A stretch of 64,000 nt of DNA from Marinobacter sp050379415 (GTDB lineage Bacteria; Pseudomonadota; Gammaproteobacteria; Pseudomonadales; Oleiphilaceae): NCBI RefSeq assembly GCF_050379415.1, contig NZ_JBNRLS010000004.1:124001-188000 (forward strand). Direction: 5' to 3'. Both the position numbers and the translations under genes were made by a program. Below the pieces are notes generated by a model that saw only the letters and a list, made by a program, of their open reading frames with translations, did not search any database and was not told where the DNA came from. This document shows, in pieces, positions 6,968 through 16,108 of the stretch; within the stretch, counting starts at the first letter, position 1; every line of letters begins with the position of its first letter.

Positions 6968-9568
6968 TCAGGCCGGAGCGGCTGTCGCCTCTTCCCTGGC
7001 CTTTCTCCGGAGCTGGCCGAAGGCCAGTGCCGCCAGCAACAGAAGTGCCGGAATGAACATCAATTCCTTGGGCGGCCGGTCCTTCTCCACCTGAACCTTG
7101 TCGATAGTCCAACCGAAGCTGATGCCCGCCTGCTCCGCAATACTTCCGAAATTCACGAAGTCCACGACCATCTGCTCACCCTGGGGAGAAACCTCCAGCC
7201 CGGCCTGGGCCAGTCTCTGCTGCGGCGTCTCTGCCTCGGGCAACGGCAAACGGAGGTATTTCGACACCTCGTCGCCATCGATGGACATGCCGGAAGCCTG
7301 GATAATAATGGGCTGGTCCGCCGGTACGTCCTCGACATACTGGAAGATCTCCGATCCGGGCCGGTCCTCAGTGGGCGGATAGATCCTGTCCCACCAGAAT
7401 CCTGGCCGGAACAGCGTAAAGGTGATCAACAGCAGGCAGGCCGTCTCCCACCACCGGGTTTTGGTGAACCAGAATCCCTGGGTCGCTGCCGAGAATACCA
7501 GCATGGCGGTCACCGCGCTAAAGATGGTGATGAGCAAGTCCACCCAGCCAGTCAGCCCGATCAACAACAGCTGCGTGTTGAAAATGAACATGAAAGGCAG
7601 GATCGCGGTCCGGATGTCATAGGTGAAGCCCTGCACACCCGTGCGTATCGGATCGGCACCGGAGATCGCGGCGGCCGCGTAGGCGGCAAGACCCACCGGC
7701 GGCGTATCATCCGCCAGGATACCGAAATAGAAAACGAACAGGTGCACCGCGATTAACGGCACCAGCAGACCATTCTCGGCACCAAGCGTCACGATAACCG
7801 GCGCCATCAGAGTGGAGACCACGATGTAGTTTGCTGTGGTCGGCAGCCCCATACCGAGTATGAGACTGATGATCGCCGTGAAGATCAGCATCAGCAGCAG
7901 GTTGCCACCCGAGATGAACTCGACGAACTCGGTCATCACCAGGCCGATGCCGGTCAGCGTGACGGTCCCCACCACGATGCCGGCGGTAGCCGTCGCCACG
8001 CCGATACCCACCATGTTCCGGGCACCCGTGACGAGGGAGTGTGCCAGATCAACACCGCCCTGCTTCAGTCCCGCAAAGTAGTCACCACGCTTGTGGAAGA
8101 ATGCTTTCAGCGGCCGCTGGGTGATCACGATAAAGATCATGAACACGGTCGCCCAGAAAGCGGACAGCTGCGGGGAGAAGCGCTCTACCGTCAGGCACCA
8201 GACCAGCACCACCACCGGCAGCAGGAAATAAAGACCGGTTTTGACCGTCGGACCGACCGGGGGCAATTCCTCCAGGGCCTTCTCCGGATCGTCTTCCTCA
8301 AGATCGGGAAACTTGCTGGCGTAGCCGACCAGCCCGATGTAGACCGCCAGCAACAGGGGGGCCAGAACCCAGATAGCGGCTTCGCCCAGTACAGTCTTCA
8401 TCCAGCCGATGCCGTAATAGACCACAAAGGTCAGCACACACAGCCCCAGCAGGATCACCACCCAGTTCAGCATGCGCTGGGCCAGGGTCGGACGATCCAG
8501 CCGTTCGATGCCGTGCATGTTCAGCTTGCAGGCCTCGAGGTGGACGATATAGATCAGTGCCACGTAGGAGATCATCGCGGGCAGAATCGCGTGCTTGATG
8601 ACCTCCAGATAGGAAATACCCACATACTCCACCATGAGAAAGGCTGCGGCACCCATGATCGGGGGCGTCAGCTGGCCGTTTGTGGACGCCGCCACCTCAA
8701 CCGCCCCTGCCTTGGTGGCGGGAAAGCCCACCCGCTTCATTAACGGAATGGTGAAAGTACCGGTGGTTACCACGTTGGCAATGGAGGAGCCGGAAATCAC
8801 GCCACTCAGGCCACTGGAGACCACGGCCGCTTTCGCAGGGCCTCCACGCATATGACCAAGTAGCGCATAGGCAACCTTGATGAAGTAGTTGCCGGCCCCG
8901 GCCCGCTCAAGCAAGGCCCCGAACAGGACAAACAGGAACACAAAGCTGGTTGAAACCCCCAGTGCCACACCGAACACACCCTCGGTACCGAGCCACTGGT
9001 GCGAGGCCAGCTTGCTCAGGCTGGCGCCCTTGTGGGAAATCACGTCCGGCATGTACGGGCCGGCCAGGGAATAGATGATGAAGACACCCGCCACAATCGT
9101 CAGCGGCAGACCCAGAGCCCGGCGGGTAGCCTCAAGCAACAGCACGAGTCCGCCCAGGGCCACAACCATGTCCTGAGTGTTCGGCGCGCCCGGACGGGTT
9201 GCCAGCTGGTCATAGAAAACATAGAGATAAGAAGCCGCAAAGGCAGCTGCGAGGGCCAGTATCCAGTCAAAAACCGGCACATGATTCTGGTGCTTGCCCC
9301 GAATCATCGGGAAAGCGGCAAATGCCAGGAAAGAGGCAAACGCCAGGTGAATCGAACGTGCTTCCGTGGAATTGAACACGCCGATCTCGAAAATATAGGG
9401 AAGCGGTGACGCTATCCAAAGCTGAAAAAGAGACCAGAGCAGAGGAACGATAAAGAGAATGACGGCGGCGGGACCGGTCGCAGCCCTTCCGCCCGATTCG
9501 GTCTGGAGGAATTCCTCAACTTTCTGCTTATCGATGGCATCCCCGGCTCTCGGGTCGCTATTTGTCAT
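6968..9568 (-). CDS. TRAP transporter, fused 4TM/12TM permease subunits (TAXI type)
   Basis: 866 residues. TRAP carriers take up organic acids and related solutes with a periplasmic binding protein and a sodium or proton gradient. Here the small (DctQ-like) and large (DctM-like) membrane subunits are one polypeptide, as is usual for the TAXI subgroup. About 18-20 hydrophobic segments are visible; the DctM core contains the SGLSGVISGSSIANVVTTG stretch (about 255-275) and GMGLPTTANYIVVSTLMAP (about 570-590). After residue 700 comes a less hydrophobic tail that resembles the DUF3394 domain. The binding protein gene lies immediately upstream. The substrate cannot be read from sequence. Confidence 0.93.
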   Translation of the reverse strand: MTNSDPRAGDAIDKQKVEEFLQTESGGRAATGPAAVILFIVPLLWSLFQLWIASPLPYIFEIGVFNSTEARSIHLAFASFLAFAAFPMIRGKHQNHVPVFDWILALAAAFAASYLYVFYDQLATRPGAPNTQDMVVALGGLVLLLEATRRALGLPLTIVAGVFIIYSLAGPYMPDVISHKGASLSKLASHQWLGTEGVFGVALGVSTSFVFLFVLFGALLERAGAGNYFIKVAYALLGHMRGGPAKAAVVSSGLSGVISGSSIANVVTTGTFTIPLMKRVGFPATKAGAVEVAASTNGQLTPPIMGAAAFLMVEYVGISYLEVIKHAILPAMISYVALIYIVHLEACKLNMHGIERLDRPTLAQRMLNWVVILLGLCVLTFVVYYGIGWMKTVLGEAAIWVLAPLLLAVYIGLVGYASKFPDLEEDDPEKALEELPPVGPTVKTGLYFLLPVVVLVWCLTVERFSPQLSAFWATVFMIFIVITQRPLKAFFHKRGDYFAGLKQGGVDLAHSLVTGARNMVGIGVATATAGIVVGTVTLTGIGLVMTEFVEFISGGNLLLMLIFTAIISLILGMGLPTTANYIVVSTLMAPVIVTLGAENGLLVPLIAVHLFVFYFGILADDTPPVGLAAYAAAAISGADPIRTGVQGFTYDIRTAILPFMFIFNTQLLLIGLTGWVDLLITIFSAVTAMLVFSAATQGFWFTKTRWWETACLLLITFTLFRPGFWWDRIYPPTEDRPGSEIFQYVEDVPADQPIIIQASGMSIDGDEVSKYLRLPLPEAETPQQRLAQAGLEVSPQGEQMVVDFVNFGSIAEQAGISFGWTIDKVQVEKDRPPKELMFIPALLLLAALAFGQLRRKAREEATAAPA

Positions 9569-9608
9569 AGCCGGATCCTGTCAGAGGGAAATCGGGAAGA
9601 TCAGTAAA

Positions 9609-9634
9609 GGCCGCGGGCGGGGCTGCCCGCGGCC
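9609..9634 (-). other. Strong intercistronic stem-loop after the TRAP binding-protein gene
   Basis: A 10-bp perfect GC stem (GGCCGCGGGC/GCCCGCGGCC, 6-base loop) lies between the binding-protein stop (9656) and the permease start (9568). No T-run follows (TTTACTGATC), so it is more likely an mRNA-stabilising or processing hairpin that keeps binding-protein mRNA in excess over permease mRNA, a common pattern in solute-transport operons. The function is inferred. Confidence 0.7.
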
Positions 9635-9655
9635 GGCTTTCAGGAAAGCGCCGGA

Positions 9656-10639
9656 TCAGTCGATCAGGCCGGCTTCCTTGTAGTACTTGGCAGCACCCGG
9701 ATGCAGCGGAGCACTCAGGGCATCCTGCACCATTTCTTCTTTCTGCAGATTGGCGAAGGCCGGGTGCAGACGCTTGAAGCTGTCAAAGTTCTCGAAGACC
9801 GCCTTCACGACCTCATAAACCACTTCATCCGGCACGTCAGTGGAGGAGACGAAGGTCGCCGCCACACCGAAGGTGGTGACATCTTCGTCGCTACCACGGT
9901 ACATGCCACCCGGAATAACCGCCTTACGGTAGTACGGGTTTTCCTCAATCAGGGTTTTGGTCGCATCGTTGTCCACGTTGACGATTACGCTGTCACAGGA
10001 AGTGGTCGCTTCCTTGATGGAACCAGACGGGTGACCAACAGTGTAGAAGAAGGCATCGATGTTGCCATCACACAGGGCCTGGGACTGCTCGGCGGCCTTC
10101 AGTTCGGCGGCCAGGGAGAACTTGTCCATGGTCCAGCCCATTTCATCCATCAGCACCTCGGCAGTGGCACGCTGGCCGGAACCCGGGTTACCCACGGAAA
10201 CACGCTTGCCTTCCAGGTCTTCAAAGTTCTTGATGCCAGAGGCTTTGCTGGCCACCACGGTGAACGGCTCCGGGTGCAGGGAGAAAACCGCACGCAGTTC
10301 CTTATTGGCGCCGTCGTCCTCAAACTGGCTGGTGCCGTTATAGGCATGGTACTGCCAGTCGGACTGGGCTACAGCCAGATCCAGCTCACCCTGACGGATC
10401 GCGTTCAGGTTGTACACAGAACCACCAGTACTCTCGACCGAGCAACGGATTCCGTGCTCTTTCCGGTCCATGTTGACCAGACGGCAGATAGCGCCACCCG
10501 CAGGATAGTAAACGCCGGTCACACCACCAGTACCGATGGTCACGAAACGCTGCTCCTGCGCAGAGACCGAAGTGGAGGCAGCACCGAGGCTGACTGCGGC
10601 GGCTACAGCTAGAGCGGAAGCTTTGAGTTTCAGTGTCAT
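9656..10639 (-). CDS. TAXI family TRAP solute-binding protein
   Basis: 327 residues. A clear Sec signal peptide opens the protein (MTLKLKASALAVAAAVSLGA, cleavage near ASTSVSAQEQ). The mature part starts RFVTIGTGGVTGVYYPAGG, the conserved TAXI N-terminal segment. It would act in the periplasm, delivering solute to the fused permease encoded 87 bases downstream. I chose the ATG at 10639 because it has AAGGAAC upstream and places the signal peptide at the N-terminus; the longer frame adds 22 polar residues before it. A hairpin after the gene may raise its mRNA level relative to the permease. Confidence 0.93.
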   Translation of the reverse strand: MTLKLKASALAVAAAVSLGAASTSVSAQEQRFVTIGTGGVTGVYYPAGGAICRLVNMDRKEHGIRCSVESTGGSVYNLNAIRQGELDLAVAQSDWQYHAYNGTSQFEDDGANKELRAVFSLHPEPFTVVASKASGIKNFEDLEGKRVSVGNPGSGQRATAEVLMDEMGWTMDKFSLAAELKAAEQSQALCDGNIDAFFYTVGHPSGSIKEATTSCDSVIVNVDNDATKTLIEENPYYRKAVIPGGMYRGSDEDVTTFGVAATFVSSTDVPDEVVYEVVKAVFENFDSFKRLHPAFANLQKEEMVQDALSAPLHPGAAKYYKEAGLID

Positions 10640-10781
10640 GTGAGTTGTTCCTTTTCTGCTCGTTGTAGTTAAAGAATGCCCGTCTTTCATACGGACATAT
10701 TTCACGTCCGTCTTAGAACATAGACCACTTCATGGCATAAATAAAGTCAGAGTTAGCACTCTAAACAGTTGACCCAACAAC

Positions 10782-10806
10782 AAAAAAGCCCGCATGGCGG
10801 GCTTTT
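10782..10806 (-). terminator. Rho-independent terminator of the DUF1329/YCF48/RND operon
   Basis: A 6-bp stem GCCCGC/GCGGGC with a 3-base loop is flanked by six A residues on the left and four T residues on the right. It lies 20 bases after the RND stop and fits termination on the minus strand, where six T residues follow the stem. Confidence 0.85.
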
Positions 10807-10825
10807 CTGAACGGAGGTGACAAGC

Positions 10826-13210
10826 TTATTTCGCCGCCTTCGCCTTTTCAAGCATGCGATCCGGGCGAAGCAGGAAGCGGGCCAGTGCCGGCAGCAGCCA
10901 GATGGCGCCGATCATGTTCCAGAGGAACATGAAGAACAGCAGGAAGCCCATGTCAGCCTGGAACTTGATCGGCGAGAAGATCCAGGTCACAACGCCGATA
11001 CCCAGGGTCACACCAGTGAAGACGACAGCCTTGCCGGTGGAGCGCAGGGTTTCGAAGTAGGCGTCCTGCAGGGTCTTGCCTTCAAGGAGGTACTTTTCCA
11101 GCTTGCTGTAGATGTAGATACCATAGTCCACACCGATACCCACACCAAGCGCAATGACCGGCAGGGTCGCCACCTTGATACCGATACCCGAGACCGCCAT
11201 GATCGCCTCACACAGAATTGAGGTCAGGCCCAGCGGAACCACGATACACAGTACCGCGCGGATGGAGCGGAAGGTCAGGAAGCATAGCAGACTCACCACG
11301 CCATAGACGAAGATCAGCATCATGTCCTTGGCTTTGGAGATGACCTCGTTGGTGGCCGCTTCAACACCCGCGTTACCGGCAGCAAGCAGGAACGTATGCT
11401 CCTCGTTGCTGTTTGCCTGGGCAAACTCCTCGACCACGTCAACCACCGTGCGCAAGGTTTCAGCCTTGTGATCCTCAAGGAAGACCAGCAGCGGTGTCAG
11501 GCTACAGTCGGTATTGATCAGCCCCGAAGGCGCATTACGGATGGAGGCGTTGATGATGGTCTGGTTGCGGGAAATGGCATACCAGTTCCAGTTACCCTCG
11601 TTCAGTGCCTTGGTGACGATCTTGGAGACGTCCGCCAGCGATGCCGTGGACTGGACGCCCGGCGTGTTTGCCAGTTCCCACTGCAGCGAGTCCATGGCCC
11701 GCAGCACGCTGTACTGGGTGCACTGCTCCACCGGCGTTTTCACCATCACCACCATGACATCGGCACTGGTCGAGTAGTTGTCGATGATGTAGGCATTATC
11801 CTTGTTGTAGCGGGAATCCTTGCGCAGTTCCGGTGCGCCCTGGTCCAGGTCACCTACTTTAAGGTCCTGCTTGTAGTAGAGGCCCAGACCGAGGCCGATC
11901 ACTGCAATCAGCAGGGAGATCGGCGCCACACCGGGGTGGGAGAAGTTGGACAGCAGGCGCCATTTGCGATCCTGCTTCTCACCGTGGTTCTGCACATGGC
12001 GCACACCACCCTTGGAGATACCGATGTACGACATGATCAGTACGTGCAGCACCAGGTTGGTGATGATCACAAAGGCGACACCAATACCGGCGGCAACCGC
12101 CAGATCCCGGATAACATCGATCTCGATGAAGAACAGGGTCAGGAAGCCAAAGGCATCGGAGATCAACGCCAGCATGCCGGGGATATAAAGCGCGCGGAAC
12201 GCGAGCCGGGCAGCGGTGATGGCGTCAAAGCCCTTGGCCGCTTCCACAGCCATGGCGTTGACGATCTGCACGCCATGACTGATACCGATAGCGAATACCA
12301 GGAACGGGACCAGCACGGAGTACGGATCCAGGCCATAGCCCAGCAAACGCAGGGCGCCCAGTTGCCAGAACACCGCGATGATGGAGGTAAAGACCGGCAC
12401 CAGGGTCCCGGAAACACTGCGGGAATACCAGAACAGCAACAGTGTGGTCAGTGCAATGGTGATACCGGCGAACCAGGCAATGGAGCCGATCCCCTCGATC
12501 AGATCCCCGACTTTCTTGGCAAAGCCTACGATATGAATATCAATGTTCGGATTCTGGGCTTCGTACTTTTCCCGGATCTTCTCTTCGAGCTGACGCGAGA
12601 AGGTGCCGTAATCCAGGGGCTCACCGGTTTCCGGATCACTCTCATACAGCGGTGCGTAAACGATCGTGGATTTGAAGTTGTCCGAGATCAGCCGGCCAAC
12701 TTCATTGGAACGCAGTACGTTTTGACGCAGCTGTTCCAGGCTTTCCCGGGAGCCATCGTAGTCATCCGGAATGACGGTGCCACCCTGGAAGCCCTGTTCG
12801 GTTACTTCCACCCAACGCACGTTGGAGGTCCACAGCGACTTCAGACCTGAACGGTCCACCCCATTGAGGTAGAAAACCTCGTCGGTGATCTGCTTCAGAG
12901 TCTCCATGTACTCTTGCGAGAAGATATCGCCGTCTTTGGATTCCACGGCGATCCGCACAAAGTTACCCAGATTCTCCAGGTCATCCCTGTGGTCAAGCAT
13001 GTTGACGATGTAGGGATGCTCGAGCGGAATCATCCGCTCGAAACTGGCATCCGGCTGAATCTTGACCGCGTTGTAGCCGAGGAACAGGGTCAAAATGGTC
13101 AGCAGAACCAGGATGATTGCCCGATTATTGAAAATCAGACGTTCCAGGAACGGTTCCGCCTTGGGCGTGGTCAGGTAATGTTCGCCCTTGTCATGCTTCG
13201 GGTTGGACAT
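10826..13210 (-). CDS. RND superfamily (MMPL-like) transporter
   Basis: 794 residues in two repeated halves. Each half has one membrane helix, a large periplasmic loop and a block of five helices. The first helix is near 30-50. The helix-4-type motifs are GISHGVQIVNAMAVE (about 310) and LGVGIGVDYGIYIYSK (about 690), the second with the acidic residue expected in a proton relay. The size and single-chain layout resemble the MMPL/HAE3 branch linked to lipid or hydrophobic cargo rather than tripartite AcrB-type drug pumps. It is last in an operon after a DUF1329 protein and a YCF48-like protein, an association recurrent in gammaproteobacteria whose cargo is not established to my knowledge. Confidence 0.88.
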   Translation of the reverse strand: MSNPKHDKGEHYLTTPKAEPFLERLIFNNRAIILVLLTILTLFLGYNAVKIQPDASFERMIPLEHPYIVNMLDHRDDLENLGNFVRIAVESKDGDIFSQEYMETLKQITDEVFYLNGVDRSGLKSLWTSNVRWVEVTEQGFQGGTVIPDDYDGSRESLEQLRQNVLRSNEVGRLISDNFKSTIVYAPLYESDPETGEPLDYGTFSRQLEEKIREKYEAQNPNIDIHIVGFAKKVGDLIEGIGSIAWFAGITIALTTLLLFWYSRSVSGTLVPVFTSIIAVFWQLGALRLLGYGLDPYSVLVPFLVFAIGISHGVQIVNAMAVEAAKGFDAITAARLAFRALYIPGMLALISDAFGFLTLFFIEIDVIRDLAVAAGIGVAFVIITNLVLHVLIMSYIGISKGGVRHVQNHGEKQDRKWRLLSNFSHPGVAPISLLIAVIGLGLGLYYKQDLKVGDLDQGAPELRKDSRYNKDNAYIIDNYSTSADVMVVMVKTPVEQCTQYSVLRAMDSLQWELANTPGVQSTASLADVSKIVTKALNEGNWNWYAISRNQTIINASIRNAPSGLINTDCSLTPLLVFLEDHKAETLRTVVDVVEEFAQANSNEEHTFLLAAGNAGVEAATNEVISKAKDMMLIFVYGVVSLLCFLTFRSIRAVLCIVVPLGLTSILCEAIMAVSGIGIKVATLPVIALGVGIGVDYGIYIYSKLEKYLLEGKTLQDAYFETLRSTGKAVVFTGVTLGIGVVTWIFSPIKFQADMGFLLFFMFLWNMIGAIWLLPALARFLLRPDRMLEKAKAAK

Positions 13211-13256
13211 TCAAAAGCCCCTCTATTATTGGTTCTGTTGTTGCCACATCAGGGCG

Positions 13257-14402
13257 TTATTGAAGGTTTTTGCCTTGGGGGTCGGCGTGTTTGACGCCAC
13301 CCTCGCCCACCAGGAGCAGATTGGTATCCGAGACCGGTACCACACCCATTACTCCCTGACGGTCATCACGGAGGTATTCCCTGAAGGTATCTCCTCCGTT
13401 GCCGCTGGTGAGCACAGCCCCACCATTTCCGACCAGGATGATCCGGTCACCCTCGGCTGCTCCGTCATTGAGCGTTGCCGTGGAACCGGTATTGACCACA
13501 GACCAGGACTTGCCGAGATCCGCGGAATACATCAGCGTGCCGCGAAGACCGAAGGCCAGGGCCTCGTTGACGCGACCGGTGCCAATCACGCCGAACAGTG
13601 ACCCCGGGTAGGGGCTCTCACGACGCTCCCAGGTTTCGCCGCCGTCAATGGAAACATGGATCTGGCCTGCCTCACCCACAATGAACAGGGCTCCGCCGGC
13701 AATCCGGGAAATGGCATTCAGGTGAAAACCCTGGGGGTTGTCTACCTTCGGTGACCAGTCCTGCCAGCTTTCTCCGCCATCGGTCGTGCGGTAGATCATG
13801 CCGTAGGCGCCAACCACAAAGCCGTGGCTGTCGTTCTCGAACCAGACATCCAGAAACGGATTGACCGGACCGATGTCCAGGTCCGCCTGCATGTTTTCCA
13901 GGCGGAAAAACAGATCATCCAGTGCCCATTCGAGATCTTCTTTTTCTTCTTCGGGCGCCTGCTCGATGCGTTCCTCCATTTCGGCAATGGCATCCTCCTG
14001 GCTTGCTATGGCCAGCTCAGCCGCCCGGATACCATCCAGCTGGAGCTCCCAGGTTGCACCTGAATCGCTCGAATGCAGCACTGCACCGCTGTGGCCTACC
14101 GCCCAGCCATGATTTTCAGTACCAAAATCCACGCCGGTGAGGGTAACGGACACGGGCACTTCGGCCTGGGTCCAGCTTTGACCCTCGTCGTCGGAGTAGA
14201 TGATGTGCCCACGCTCTCCGGCCGCTACGATACGGTCGCCGGCAACGGCAACATCATTCAGCAGGCTTTGTGGGGCGAGTTCCGTCGGACGGGCCGGTGT
14301 TTCAAGCAAATCCCCCACTGCCCATACAGCCGGAGATGCACAGGCCATGGAAAGCCCAAGGCAGGTTGCACCCAGGGTTTTACGCATCAAGCTTGTAGCC
14401 AT
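13257..14402 (-). CDS. YCF48/BNR-repeat exported protein (photosystem II stability factor-like)
   Basis: 381 residues with an N-terminal signal peptide (TLGATCLGLSMACASPAVWA). The body has repeated beta-propeller blades with Asp-box/BNR elements such as SDDEGQSWTQ, TTDGGESWQDW, SIDGGETWER and SADLGKSWSV. A coiled or helical insertion rich in Glu (about residues 125-165) interrupts the propeller. YCF48-like proteins assemble photosystem II in phototrophs; in this non-phototrophic context the fold is probably a periplasmic adaptor for the neighbouring RND transporter. It starts 137 bases after the DUF1329 gene, with a 15-bp stem-loop between them, and ends 46 bases before the RND gene. Confidence 0.85.
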   Translation of the reverse strand: MATSLMRKTLGATCLGLSMACASPAVWAVGDLLETPARPTELAPQSLLNDVAVAGDRIVAAGERGHIIYSDDEGQSWTQAEVPVSVTLTGVDFGTENHGWAVGHSGAVLHSSDSGATWELQLDGIRAAELAIASQEDAIAEMEERIEQAPEEEKEDLEWALDDLFFRLENMQADLDIGPVNPFLDVWFENDSHGFVVGAYGMIYRTTDGGESWQDWSPKVDNPQGFHLNAISRIAGGALFIVGEAGQIHVSIDGGETWERRESPYPGSLFGVIGTGRVNEALAFGLRGTLMYSADLGKSWSVVNTGSTATLNDGAAEGDRIILVGNGGAVLTSGNGGDTFREYLRDDRQGVMGVVPVSDTNLLLVGEGGVKHADPQGKNLQ

Positions 14403-14465
14403 TCGGTTTGCCTATCGGTTGTTTTTACTGTGTGTCTCTGTCCGGCAAGGCCGGTCTTAACTGTA

Positions 14466-14499
14466 AACATACCGGCAGCCTCCCGGCTGCCGGTATGTT
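14466..14499 (-). other. 15-bp intercistronic stem-loop between DUF1329 and YCF48-like genes
   Basis: AACATACCGGCAGCC and GGCTGCCGGTATGTT form a perfect 15-bp stem with a 4-base loop. No T-run follows on the minus strand (TACAGTTAAG), so an mRNA-stabilising or processing element is more likely than a full terminator. It would favour DUF1329 mRNA over the two downstream genes. Confidence 0.75.
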
Positions 14500-14539
14500 G
14501 ATTGCCAATCCATCTGGGCGGGGTTGCGATCCTCGCGCC

Positions 14540-15928
14540 TCAGCGAACACTCCTGCGGCGCAGCGAAGCCGGCGAGAAGTAACGCTTGTTGGGAACCTTG
14601 TCAGTGAATACCCGGGTATTCGGTTCTTCGGTATCGAGTCCGAGAACGTGATAGCGGCGGGCCTGAAGGTCATGATAGACGTCCAGCACCGTCCAGACAC
14701 CGGGTAATTCATAATAATTCTTGGGCAGGCCCATGGTGACACGCCACAACTCGCCGCGGCCGTCGTATTGGTCCAGCAGCACGGTGTTCCAGCTATCCTC
14801 GTCGACATAGAAACGGCGCTTGCCGTAGATATGGCGCTCACCTTCCTTAAGGGTCGCTTCGACCACGTGCACCCTATGCAGCTCCCACCGGGTCAGGTCC
14901 GGATTGACATGGGAAATGCCCAGAATATCGTCGTAAGACAGGCCTTTTTCCCCGATACGGTAATTGTTGTAGGGAATGTAGATCTCTCGCTTGCCCTCGT
15001 AGGTCCAGTTGTAACGGTCCAGGGCACCATTGAAGATGTCCGTATCGTCGGCGGTACGGAGGTTATCGGAGGCGGCGATCGGGGAATCGTAACCCAGGTT
15101 CGGAGCCCGACGCACACGGCGCTGGCCGGCGTTATACCCCCAACCATTACGCGGATTGATGATCTGGTTCATGGTTTCATGAATCAGGATCGCGCCACCA
15201 GCCAGACGGGGCGGAGACTGGGTGAATGACAGGTAGTAGAAGATGACGTTGTCCAGCGTGCTCTCGTCGCCTTCCGGGTTGTAATAATTGAAAAAGGCTT
15301 CCTGCTGGGACGTTACCAGCGAGTAGTCGCCGTCCTGCTGGACCGCTACTTCACTGGAACGACGGGTAACGTAGACACCACGCCAACGGGTCAGGTGGTT
15401 CCAGATGACCTGCCAGGCTTTTTCTTCATCATTGCCATGGAGAATCGGGAAGGGGTAGCCACCGTAGGCGCCCTCGATACCGGCGCCCTCGCCCACGATA
15501 TCGGCGCTCGTGGCGTTATCCCGGGTGTTCTGGGCAACCCAGTCCGGCACCGCATGGGTGCGACGGGTCTGGTACACCGGAACCTGAAACGTCGTGGGGT
15601 AGGACTCGAACATGGCCTTGACGCCATCCGTCAGATATTCGCTGTACTGATCCATGTTCTGGGCGGTGATGGTGAACAGCACCTCGTCATCCGGGAACGG
15701 ATTGATGTGGTGCTGACCACTCTCCCTGTAACCGGCCGGCGGTTCAGTCAGTCCGCCGTCCCACGCGGGGATGGTTCCGGCGGCATTACCCGCCTTGGGA
15801 GAGCCAAAGGGGGTCAGTTCGTTGCCAAGACGGGCAGCCTCGCTCTGGGAGACAGCAGCGTAGGCCGGTACAGCCGAGACAGACAGGGCCAACAGGCCAC
15901 TCAACAGCGTGTTTTTGTTATACATCAT
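14540..15928 (-). CDS. DUF1329 family exported protein
   Basis: 462 residues with a signal peptide (TLLSGLLALSVSAVPAYAAV). The rest fits DUF1329, a family with a LolA/LolB-like lipid-binding fold: conserved segments include TPFGSPKAGNAAGTIPAWDGG near the N-terminus and LPKNYYELPGVWTVLDVYH near the C-terminus. The start at 15928 (two consecutive ATGs) has AAGG 6-9 bases upstream. It leads the operon followed by the YCF48-like protein and RND transporter. In related genomes a DUF1302 outer-membrane protein usually accompanies these three; none is encoded next to them here. A role in moving a hydrophobic molecule across the envelope is inferred. Confidence 0.88.
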   Translation of the reverse strand: MMYNKNTLLSGLLALSVSAVPAYAAVSQSEAARLGNELTPFGSPKAGNAAGTIPAWDGGLTEPPAGYRESGQHHINPFPDDEVLFTITAQNMDQYSEYLTDGVKAMFESYPTTFQVPVYQTRRTHAVPDWVAQNTRDNATSADIVGEGAGIEGAYGGYPFPILHGNDEEKAWQVIWNHLTRWRGVYVTRRSSEVAVQQDGDYSLVTSQQEAFFNYYNPEGDESTLDNVIFYYLSFTQSPPRLAGGAILIHETMNQIINPRNGWGYNAGQRRVRRAPNLGYDSPIAASDNLRTADDTDIFNGALDRYNWTYEGKREIYIPYNNYRIGEKGLSYDDILGISHVNPDLTRWELHRVHVVEATLKEGERHIYGKRRFYVDEDSWNTVLLDQYDGRGELWRVTMGLPKNYYELPGVWTVLDVYHDLQARRYHVLGLDTEEPNTRVFTDKVPNKRYFSPASLRRRSVR

Positions 15929-15951
15929 GGTCTAACCTTCAATCCGTCTGG

Positions 15952-15973
15952 AAGCCTCTTGAGGGGCTTTTTT
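15952..15973 (+). terminator. Plus-oriented terminator-like hairpin in front of the DUF1329 gene
   Basis: AAGCCTC/GGGGCTT (7 bp with one G-T pair, loop TTGA) followed by six T residues on the plus strand. It lies 24 bases upstream of the minus-strand DUF1329 start, so it faces the wrong way to end either neighbour. It may stop antisense transcription, be a leftover of a lost gene, or act as a leader hairpin on the minus strand. Confidence 0.55.
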
Positions 15974-16058
15974 GTTGTGGTCTCGTGGAGCTTGAGACGT
16001 TCGACCAGATTAACGGATCGGGCAATATTGTCTATCGACCGAAAGTGCGATTTTGTAT

Positions 16059-16097
16059 CCGGCTGTGACCACGATTCTGAACTGGAATCACAGCCGG
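16059..16097 (-). other. Stem-loop downstream of pepN
   Basis: CCGGCTGTGA and TCACAGCCGG form a perfect 10-bp stem with a 19-base loop, 12 bases after the pepN stop. There is no T-run on the minus strand (ATACAAAATCG), so it is a 3'-end hairpin or imperfect terminator for the pepN operon. Confidence 0.5.
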
Positions 16098-16108
16098 ACA
16101 CCGGCGAC

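Noticed and set aside
13257..14402. Photosynthesis gene based on YCF48 similarity
   Set aside because: No other photosystem genes are present; the propeller fold is better explained as an adaptor in the DUF1329/RND operon.
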